From Dehalococcoidia bacterium (GTDB lineage Bacteria; Chloroflexota; Dehalococcoidia; GIF9; AB-539-J10), in the NCBI GenBank assembly GCA_030603265.1, contig JAUVYD010000057.1, forward strand, positions 1 to 8,099: a stretch of DNA of 8,099 bases, written 5' to 3'. Every line of letters starts with the position of its first letter. Position 1 is the stretch's first letter. This document shows, one piece after another, positions 1 through 4,767 of the stretch. The translations under genes and the position numbers were made by a program. The notes below the pieces were generated by a model. It was given only the letters and a program-made list of their open reading frames with translations. It had not been told where the DNA came from and ran no database searches.

Positions 1-158
1 GGATAATCATCGGCGGTCCCATGTCTGTCATGAGTGTAATCCCTGATGTTGTGGGCAACAACCTGCACAAGTCCGCGCTCCTCCGCCCGCTTCACAATGC
101 TGTGACTGAAGGGCGACACGAACATCTCCGGAAACAGGCACAGGATATCTATACGCAT
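1..158 (-). CDS. trmD: tRNA (guanine-N1)-methyltransferase TrmD, N-terminal fragment
   Basis: TrmD methylates N1 of G37, next to the anticodon of certain tRNAs, using S-adenosylmethionine, and so prevents +1 frameshifting. Reading the minus strand from the ATG at 158 gives 52 complete codons beginning MRIDILCLFPEMF. They continue through an SIVKRAEERGLV segment and then HNIRDYTHDRHGTADDY. This matches the TrmD N-terminus: the LFPEMF motif, the S-I-x-x-R-A helix, and the NIRDYxxDxHxxxDD segment that precedes the family's PYGGG. The rest, including the trefoil-knot SAM site, lies beyond base 1. The start is the first residue of the family's usual N-terminus; the Shine-Dalgarno upstream is weak. 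The gene is divergent from mraZ. In many bacteria trmD lies inside an rpsP-rimM-trmD-rplS operon, but here it appears to be the first gene of its transcript. The family call is firm; the operon content cannot be seen. Confidence 0.92.
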   Translation of the reverse strand, partial: MRIDILCLFPEMFVSPFSHSIVKRAEERGLVQVVAHNIRDYTHDRHGTADDY

Positions 159-193
159 GGGAGCCCCAATAGGCAGTTACCACCAAGCTGAAG

Positions 194-222
194 ATTTTAC
201 CACATACACGAGCAGAATTGAA
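194..222 (-). promoter_or_regulatory. Possible trmD promoter
   Basis: On the minus strand a good -10 hexamer, TAAAAT (199 down to 194), lies 36 bases before the trmD ATG. The best -35 at 17-base spacing is only TTCAAT (222 down to 217, 3 of 6 consensus matches). Position and divergent layout make it plausible, but the -35 is poor. Confidence 0.35.
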
Positions 223-242
223 TTCCGTCCTGTGGATACGAC

Positions 243-258
243 CAGGACTACAGGACTA
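243..258 (+). repeat. Tandem 8-bp direct repeat CAGGACTA x2
   Basis: CAGGACTA occurs twice head to tail (243-250 and 251-258), about 19 bases upstream of the mraZ -35 element. It could be a regulator half-site pair or chance. No known factor is recognised. Confidence 0.5.
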
Positions 259-259
259 T

Positions 260-275
260 TGGGGGATGTGGGGGA
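260..275 (+). promoter_or_regulatory. Paired TGGGGGA repeats upstream of the mraZ -35
   Basis: Two copies of TGGGGGA (260-266 and 269-275), spaced 9 bp, abut the -35 hexamer at 277. They resemble the GTGGGG units of the downstream MraZ box and may be an accessory, lower-affinity MraZ site. The spacing is 9 rather than 10 bp and only two units are present, so this is tentative. Confidence 0.3.
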
Positions 276-276
276 C

Positions 277-305
277 TTGACAAACCGTGCAGGAAGCCCT
301 TAAAT
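277..305 (+). promoter_or_regulatory. Sigma-70-type promoter of the mraZ-rsmH-ftsA-ftsZ operon
   Basis: A perfect -35 TTGACA (277-282) is followed after an optimal 17-bp spacer by a -10 TTAAAT (300-305, 4 of 6 matches to TATAAT). Transcription would start near 311-313, giving a leader of about 53 bases rich in purines. The start falls on the first unit of the MraZ-box repeats, the expected geometry for autorepression. Confidence 0.7.
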
Positions 306-311
306 AGGCTT

Positions 312-341
312 GTGGGGAAAAGTGGGGAGAAAGGGAGGCGA
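312..341 (+). promoter_or_regulatory. MraZ box: three 10-bp-spaced GTGGGG-type repeats
   Basis: Three consecutive 10-base units are seen: GTGGGGAAAA (312-321), GTGGGGAGAA (322-331) and AGGGAGGCGA (332-341); the last is degenerate. MraZ proteins are known to bind arrays of TGGG-type repeats separated by about 5 nucleotides, one per helical turn, in front of their own gene. Location directly upstream of mraZ and over the predicted transcription start supports an autoregulatory operator. Confidence 0.72.
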
Positions 342-364
342 ATTCCCTGAAGGGGGAGACGAAG

Positions 365-790
365 ATGTTTTTTGGCGAGTACGTCTACAAGCTCGATGAC
401 AAGGGGCGAGTGCCGCTCCCTCCCAAGTTCCGTCGTGACATGCGCGAGGCAGTCGTCCTGACGAAGGGCCCGGAGAAATGCATCAGGGCGTACCCACTAG
501 CGGAATGGAAGCGCCTGGCCGACGAACTGGCCTCAAAGGCCCTGACATCGGCAAGCCAGCGCAAGCTCAACAGGGCCATATTCGGCACGGCCTTCGCTGC
601 TGCGTTCGACAAGCAGGGAAGGATAGGATTGCCGCTTCCGTTGCGCCTTCACGCCGAGATCGGGGACAGCATCGTAGTTGTGGGCGTGAACCAGTCGGTT
701 GAGCTATGGAACGAAGACCTGTGGAAGTCTGAGAGGGCATCATCCGAAGAGCAAGCGGAGCAGATACAGGAAGGCATGGGAGGGAGTTGA
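365..790 (+). CDS. mraZ: Transcriptional regulator MraZ
   Basis: MraZ is a DNA-binding regulator, usually the first gene of the division and cell wall (dcw) cluster, that binds repeats upstream of its own operon and acts as a ring-shaped oligomer. The 141-residue product has the usual family length and the expected two AbrB-like (SpoVT-AbrB) halves. Each half carries the DxxxR signature: D11-R15 in LDDKGRVPLP and D82-R86 in FDKQGRIGLP. The N-terminus MFFGEYVYKLDDKGR is typical (family form MFxGxYxHxLDxKGR). The ATG at 365 has a purine-rich Shine-Dalgarno, AAGGGGGA (350-357), 7 bases upstream. The gene opens the operon, and its last 4 bases overlap the rsmH start, implying translational coupling. 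The C-terminal 20 or so residues (SSEEQAEQIQEGMGGS) are polar and probably disordered. Confidence 0.96.
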   Translation: MFFGEYVYKLDDKGRVPLPPKFRRDMREAVVLTKGPEKCIRAYPLAEWKRLADELASKALTSASQRKLNRAIFGTAFAAAFDKQGRIGLPLPLRLHAEIGDSIVVVGVNQSVELWNEDLWKSERASSEEQAEQIQEGMGGS

Positions 791-1683
791 GCAACGACAC
801 GGCGTCGCCGGCCATACATGTCCCTGTGATGGTGACTGAGGCCATGGAAGGGCTGCAGGCTCATCCGGGCGGCTCGTATGTTGATTGCACACTCGGAGCA
901 GGGGGGCACGCTCGTGCCATGCTCGAGCGAATCCAGCCTTCCGGCCGCCTGCTCGGCATAGACGCCGACTCTGCAGCACTCGATATTGCCGGCCGGACAC
1001 TGTCCGAGTTCGGAACATCCATCGTACTTGCGCAGGGCAACTTCGCAGAGCTCGGTAGCATCTGTCAACAGCAGGGGTTCACCTCCAACGACGGCATACT
1101 CTTTGACCTCGGGATATCCTCCATGCAGTTGGGCGCCGCAGAGCGCGGGTTCAGCTTCCAGCGAGAGGCCCCCCTCGACATGCGCTTCGACATGAGTGAA
1201 GGACTCAGCGCCGCGGACATCGTCAACAGCTATGGCGAGCAAGACCTCGCTCAAATCCTCTGGGAGTACGGAGAAGAAAGGTTCTCCCGCCAAATCGCGC
1301 ACAGGATTGTCCAGAATCGGCCGATCCTGTCCACATTACGACTTGCGCACCTTGTGCAGCAGGTCCTGGGCAGCAGGCGTGGCAGAATCCATCCTGCCAC
1401 CCGCACCTTCATGGCTCTTCGCATCGCAGTCAACAGGGAACTGGAGAGTCTCAAGCTGGGACTGGACCAGACTGTGGGCCTCCTGCGCTCACGGGGCAGA
1501 CTGGTGGTCATCAGCTACCACTCCCTGGAGGACCGCATTGTGAAGCAGTTCATGCGGCGGGAGGCAGCCGACAGCGCCTTCTCGCTCATCACGAAAAAGG
1601 TCATACGACCTACTGCGTTGGAGAGTAGCTCCAACCCACGCAGCCGCAGCGCGCGGCTCAGAGTCGCTGAGCGCCTTGCATAG
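787..1683 (+). CDS. rsmH: 16S rRNA (cytosine(1402)-N4)-methyltransferase RsmH (MraW)
   Basis: RsmH transfers a methyl group from SAM to N4 of C1402 in the 16S rRNA decoding centre. The 298-residue protein carries the family motifs in order: HVPVM (11-15), SAM-binding YVDCTLGAGGHA (31-42), acidic GIDAD (57-61), DLGISSMQL with ERGFSF (107-124), HPATRTFMALRIAVNREL (202-219), the SYHSLEDRIVK catalytic-region motif (243-253) and the C-terminal NPRSRSARLRVAER (283-296). Length is close to the usual 300-320. The start is the TTG at 787: it overlaps the mraZ stop as TTGA, leaves the usual ~10 residues before HVPV, and has GGAGGG (779-784) just upstream, though with only 2 bases of spacing. The start is therefore probably coupled to mraZ termination. 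Most dcw clusters have ftsL and ftsI next; here ftsA follows after 44 bases. Confidence 0.96.
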   Translation: MSNDTASPAIHVPVMVTEAMEGLQAHPGGSYVDCTLGAGGHARAMLERIQPSGRLLGIDADSAALDIAGRTLSEFGTSIVLAQGNFAELGSICQQQGFTSNDGILFDLGISSMQLGAAERGFSFQREAPLDMRFDMSEGLSAADIVNSYGEQDLAQILWEYGEERFSRQIAHRIVQNRPILSTLRLAHLVQQVLGSRRGRIHPATRTFMALRIAVNRELESLKLGLDQTVGLLRSRGRLVVISYHSLEDRIVKQFMRREAADSAFSLITKKVIRPTALESSSNPRSRSARLRVAERLA

Positions 1684-1714
1684 ACCGATATGCGTCTCAG
1701 CGGCCAGCGCAATC

Positions 1715-1725
1715 AAAGGAGGTGA
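1715..1725 (+). promoter_or_regulatory. Strong Shine-Dalgarno that fixes the ftsA start
   Basis: AAAGGAGGTGA is a near-perfect anti-16S complement, with GGAGG ending 5 bases before the ATG at 1728. An in-frame GTG at 1722-1724 would add two residues (M-K) but lies inside this motif, so the ATG is preferred. Confidence 0.85.
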
Positions 1726-1727
1726 AA

Positions 1728-2948
1728 ATGACCAAAGGGATCATTTCCGCTATTGATGTGGGCACCACAAAGATAGCCACCATCGTGGCAAACGTCAGGA
1801 GCCAGGATGACATCGAAGTCCTTGGTGTGGGCGTTGTGCCGAGCCACGGGATGCACAAAGGAATCGTGGTCAACATGGACGAGGCGAAGGAGGCAATCGC
1901 CACCTCGATTCAGGAGGCGCAGAAGATCAGCGGCACGCGCGTCGACTCGGTATTCGTCGGCGTGACCGGGCGGCACATCAGCAGCATCAACAACAGAGGA
2001 GTCGTTGCCATTCCCCGTGCCGACCGTCTTGTCCGTTCTGAGGACCTGAACAGGGTCCTTGCCGCGTCGAGGAGCGTGACGGTGCCCGAGGGCAAGAAGC
2101 TGCTCCACGCCATACCGCGGTTCTACACGCTTGATGGCGAAGAGCGTGTCAAGCGGCCGGTTGGCATGCACGGCACACGGCTCGATGTAGAGACTCACAT
2201 CATCACAGCTTCCGTGTCATCGGTCCAGAACCTGGTCAAAGTGATCAGGAGCATCGGCGTGCAGGTTGAAGACCTCGTCCTGGAACCTCTGGCCAGTGGA
2301 GAGGCAGTGCTCACCGCGCAGGAGCGCGAGAGTGGCATAATAATGGCTGATGTCGGCGGAGGCACGACCGACATCGCGGTCTTCAAGGATGGGGACATCT
2401 ACCACACGGCCATAATACCGGTCGCAGGCTATCAGATAACAAGCGACATCGCTATCGGTCTCGGCCTCCCCTTCCATGTCGCCGAACGCATGAAGAAGAC
2501 CTACGGCAACGTTACCCCTGGGCTGGACGTCGGCAGAGAGACGGAGTTGACAGGGATAGAGAACGGCCACGCAGCGTCCTACAGGGAGCTTTGCGACATC
2601 GTCCGATCGAGGATGGAGGAGCTCTTCGAGCTGATTCTTCTTGAGCTTCCGACTACCGACTACCAGCGACTGGCCCCTTGCGGCCTCGTTCTCACCGGCG
2701 GGACAGCCAATCTAGGCGGATTGGTGGATCTGGGCAAGGAACACCTACACATGCCCGTGAGAAGGGGCGCTCCGCTCGGCAGCGGTGTGTACGGCATCAC
2801 CGACATCCTGCGCGACTCGGCATATTCGACAACGCTCGGCCTTGTCCTCTGGCAGGCACGCAACCGGGAACCATCGGCCTGGCAGCAGAAGCGCGGTGGG
2901 ATGTTCGGAGGCATCGCCAAGCTGCTGCGGAGACTCTTTCACGGATAG
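1728..2948 (+). CDS. ftsA: Cell division protein FtsA (actin-like FtsZ membrane tether)
   Basis: FtsA is an actin-family ATPase that polymerises on the inner face of the membrane and anchors FtsZ filaments at the division site. The 406-residue product shows the phosphate-1 loop AIDVGTTKIATIV (8-20), the 1C-domain signature GVTGRHISSINNRGVVAI (78-95), the phosphate-2 loop MADVGGGTTDIAVF (206-219), a nucleotide-binding stretch around GYQITSDIAIGLGLP (234-248), and the adenosine-binding VLTGGTANLGGL (321-332). The C-terminus GMFGGIAKLLRRLFHG (391-406) is a basic amphipathic helix of the kind that serves as the FtsA membrane-targeting sequence. Length is typical. It is followed by ftsZ after 42 bases. 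Keeping an intact tether suggests ordinary FtsZ-ring function even though no wall-synthesis genes are nearby. Confidence 0.96.
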   Translation: MTKGIISAIDVGTTKIATIVANVRSQDDIEVLGVGVVPSHGMHKGIVVNMDEAKEAIATSIQEAQKISGTRVDSVFVGVTGRHISSINNRGVVAIPRADRLVRSEDLNRVLAASRSVTVPEGKKLLHAIPRFYTLDGEERVKRPVGMHGTRLDVETHIITASVSSVQNLVKVIRSIGVQVEDLVLEPLASGEAVLTAQERESGIIMADVGGGTTDIAVFKDGDIYHTAIIPVAGYQITSDIAIGLGLPFHVAERMKKTYGNVTPGLDVGRETELTGIENGHAASYRELCDIVRSRMEELFELILLELPTTDYQRLAPCGLVLTGGTANLGGLVDLGKEHLHMPVRRGAPLGSGVYGITDILRDSAYSTTLGLVLWQARNREPSAWQQKRGGMFGGIAKLLRRLFHG

Positions 2949-2990
2949 GCACCGAGTGTGGCGACAAGTTGCGATGACTAGGAGGTAGAA

Positions 2991-4121
2991 ATGGCTAAGA
3001 CAACTTACACACCGGCCCCGGCCAGAATCAAGGCAATCGGCATCGGCGGCGGTGGAACGAATGCAATCAACCGCATGATTAGAGAAGGCATCCGCGGCGT
3101 CGAGTTCATCGCCATGAATACGGACGCCCAGGCCCTTGCAATGGCGGAGGCGCCGACAAGGATACAACTGGGGGAGAAACTCACCCGGGGTCTCGGAGCC
3201 GGCGGCGACCAGAGGATAGGCCACAAGGCCGCTGAGGAGAGCAAGCAGGCCATCCTGGAAGTCGTCGAAGGCGCCGACATGGTTTTCGTTGCTGCAGGGA
3301 TGGGTGGAGGGACAGGGACAGGTGGCATGGGTGTGATAGCTGAGACCGCAAAGGAGTCCGGCGCGCTCACGATCGGCGTCGTCACGAAGCCCTTCAAGTT
3401 TGAAGGAGGGCACCGGTGTGAGGTGGCGGAAGAGGGCATCATGAACCTGTCCGAGAAAGTCGACACGCTGATAATCATCCCGAACGACAGGCTGCTGCAT
3501 CTCTGCGACAACAAGACCACCGTCGACTCCGCATTCAGGATGGCTGATGACGCACTGCTGCTTGGAGTGCAAGCCATCTCCGAGGTCGTGACCGTTCCCG
3601 GTCTCATCAACCTCGACTTCGCGGACATCAAGTCAGTCATGAAGAACGGGGGGCCGGCGTGGATGTCCGTGGGGCACGGCGCCGGCCAGAACCGGGCAAT
3701 CGACGCTGCAAAGGCTGCGCTCGCGAGCCCACTGCTCGACGCACAGGTGACAGGCGCCAAAGGCGTGCTCTTCAACATCACCGGTGGGCCCAGCCTGACG
3801 CTCTTCGAGTGCAACGAGGCAGCAAGCGTCATCGGTGATGCGGTTGACCCACGGGCGAACATCATCTTCGGCGTCGTATTCGACCCCAAGATGGATGCCG
3901 ATATCAAGATCACCGTCATCGCCACGGGATTCACCAGCCAGTACGGAAAGGGTTCTCCTGACACGGAGGAACTGCGCCGGCTCATGAAGGGTGGCGGCGA
4001 CAGCCTTGATGTGCCCTCCTTCCTCCGGCGAGGACAGCGCCATTCAAGCGGACAGCTGGCCCACGCCATGAGAGACCCCATAACCGTCACCCCCGAGCCT
4101 TCCCGGCTCTCTTGGCAATAG
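2991..4121 (+). CDS. ftsZ: Cell division GTPase FtsZ
   Basis: FtsZ is the tubulin-like GTPase that forms the cytokinetic ring. Visible elements are the T1 loop GIGGGGTNAINRM (17-29), the tubulin signature GGGTGTG (105-111), the PFKFEG region (134-139), PNDRLL (164-169), the T7 catalytic loop NLDFAD (207-212) with both acidic residues, and the core end ITVIATGF (307-314). The FtsA-binding conserved peptide is LDVPSFLRR (339-347). Two departures stand out. The linker between core and conserved peptide is only about 24 residues, and a further 29 residues (348-376) follow the peptide, which is normally near the extreme C-terminus. GGMGVIAE replaces the usual AAPVIA after the signature, and AWMSVG replaces the usual A-x-MGIG after T7. 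The ATG has an excellent AGGAGGT (2980-2986). A small GAGCC/GGCTC inverted repeat lies in the last codons (4095-4109). Confidence 0.97.
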   Translation: MAKTTYTPAPARIKAIGIGGGGTNAINRMIREGIRGVEFIAMNTDAQALAMAEAPTRIQLGEKLTRGLGAGGDQRIGHKAAEESKQAILEVVEGADMVFVAAGMGGGTGTGGMGVIAETAKESGALTIGVVTKPFKFEGGHRCEVAEEGIMNLSEKVDTLIIIPNDRLLHLCDNKTTVDSAFRMADDALLLGVQAISEVVTVPGLINLDFADIKSVMKNGGPAWMSVGHGAGQNRAIDAAKAALASPLLDAQVTGAKGVLFNITGGPSLTLFECNEAASVIGDAVDPRANIIFGVVFDPKMDADIKITVIATGFTSQYGKGSPDTEELRRLMKGGGDSLDVPSFLRRGQRHSSGQLAHAMRDPITVTPEPSRLSWQ

Positions 4122-4130
4122 CTAATAGCA

Positions 4131-4160
4131 GAGGGGAGGATGGCACGCCATTCTCCCCTC
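4131..4160 (+). terminator. Strong hairpin after ftsZ, candidate terminator without T-tract
   Basis: GAGGGGAG (4131-4138) pairs with CTCCCCTC (4153-4160). A G-T wobble and ATGG/CCAT extend the stem to 13 pairs closing on the loop CACG (4144-4147). It begins 10 bases after the ftsZ stop. The downstream bases are C-rich, not T-rich, so it is not a textbook intrinsic terminator. It may end transcription by another route, protect the 3' end of the ftsZ mRNA, or insulate the nrdR promoter that follows. Confidence 0.6.
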
Positions 4161-4192
4161 CCCCTCAACCGCAAGCCGCCTTCCGCGTCTTG

Positions 4193-4221
4193 TTGTGACA
4201 CCCTATATGTGGTGCTAGAAT
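4193..4221 (+). promoter_or_regulatory. Promoter of the nrdR-nrdJ operon
   Basis: A -35 TTGTGA (4193-4198, 4 of 6) and a -10 TAGAAT (4216-4221, 5 of 6) are separated by exactly 17 bp. Transcription would begin near 4228, leaving a leader of about 26 bases before the nrdR ATG. It lies after the hairpin that closes the ftsZ operon, which supports independent control of nrdR-nrdJ. Confidence 0.68.
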
Positions 4222-4245
4222 AACAGGAGACCACAAATAGTGGGG
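4198..4245 (+). promoter_or_regulatory. Putative pair of NrdR boxes flanking the -10
   Basis: Known NrdR boxes approximate ACACWATATATWGTGT and occur as pairs an integral number of helical turns apart, commonly 31-32 bp. Site 1, ACACCCTATATGTGGT (4198-4213), matches 11 of 16 positions. Site 2, ACCACAAATAGTGGGG (4230-4245), matches 9 of 16 and contains the imperfect palindrome CCAC-N5-GTGG. Their centres are 32 bp apart, one between -35 and -10 and the other over the predicted start and leader. The pairing and position argue for NrdR autorepression, but each site is degenerate. Confidence 0.45.
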
Positions 4246-4253
4246 GTTGCCGC

Positions 4254-4745
4254 ATGAAATGCCCATATTGCGGTGCGCTGGAGTCCCGTGTAGTGGACTC
4301 TCGCAGTCTCGAAGAAGAGGTCAGGCGGAGGCGTGTGTGTTCCACGTGCGGAGTCCGGTTCACGACGTCTGAGCGCGTCCAAAGCCACGCACTCTCCGTG
4401 GTCAAGAAGGATGGGCGACGCGAGGAGTACGACCGCGAGAAGCTCGCCTCCGGCATCCGGAAGGCCTGCGAGAAACGACCCCTTCCAACTGGCTCAGTTG
4501 ACAAGCTGATTACCGGCATCGAGGACTATCTCTATGGCCAGGGCAAAGCCGAAATCAGCAGCTCGACAATAGGTGACCTCGTAATGGCGCACCTGGCCGG
4601 CTTCGACCACATCGCCTACATACGGTTTGCGAGCGTGTATCGCGAATTCGCTGACATCGGAGCACTGAAGGACGCCCTCGACAGCCTGTCGGCCGGCGAC
4701 GGAGCCCGGCAGGCACCGTGTGAGAGCCCGCCGCTGACTCCGTGA
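4254..4745 (+). CDS. nrdR: Transcriptional repressor NrdR
   Basis: NrdR represses ribonucleotide reductase genes by binding paired NrdR boxes, with DNA binding gated by ATP or dATP bound to its ATP-cone. The 163-residue product begins MKCPYCG and has a zinc ribbon with C3/C6 and C29/C32. An arginine-rich stretch VRRRRVC (23-29) lies in the DNA-binding part. It is followed by an ATP-cone from about residue 48 (VVKKDGRREEYDREKL) to about 139, ending in the characteristic AYIRFASVYREF (121-132). Usual length is about 150; the extra residues are a Pro/Ser-rich tail. A weak GGGGG (4242-4246) lies 7 bases before the ATG and overlaps the second candidate operator, so repressor binding could mask the leader as well as the start site. 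nrdJ follows after 22 bases, its probable target in the same transcript. Confidence 0.97.
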   Translation: MKCPYCGALESRVVDSRSLEEEVRRRRVCSTCGVRFTTSERVQSHALSVVKKDGRREEYDREKLASGIRKACEKRPLPTGSVDKLITGIEDYLYGQGKAEISSSTIGDLVMAHLAGFDHIAYIRFASVYREFADIGALKDALDSLSAGDGARQAPCESPPLTP

Positions 4746-4767
4746 CGACATAGAAGGCACAAGGCAC

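Noticed and set aside
215..225. GAATTGAATTC tandem near the trmD promoter
   Set aside because: Only a 5-bp repeat; too short to separate from chance in an AT-rich promoter stretch.
314..356. Possible G-quadruplex in the mraZ leader (G-runs at 314, 324, 333, 352)
   Set aside because: The last loop would be about 16 bases, and the 10-bp phasing is better explained by MraZ-box units plus the Shine-Dalgarno.
1722..1727. GTG at 1722 as the ftsA start
   Set aside because: It lies within the AAAGGAGGTGA ribosome site itself; the ATG at 1728 has proper spacing.
2745..3572. 275-codon minus-strand open frame across the ftsA-ftsZ junction
   Set aside because: It is opposite two conserved genes with intact motifs and strong Shine-Dalgarno sites; no recognisable domain.
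4095..4109. GAGCC/GGCTC hairpin at the end of ftsZ as an intrinsic terminator
   Set aside because: The stem is only 5 bp, lies within coding sequence, and is followed by TCTTGG rather than a T-run; the hairpin at 4131-4160 is much stronger.
3005..4519. 504-codon minus-strand open frame opposite ftsZ and nrdR
   Set aside because: It lies antisense to two clearly recognised genes and the intergenic promoter. Its translation is Ser/Arg/Pro-rich with no family features, as expected from a stop-poor complement of GC-rich coding DNA.
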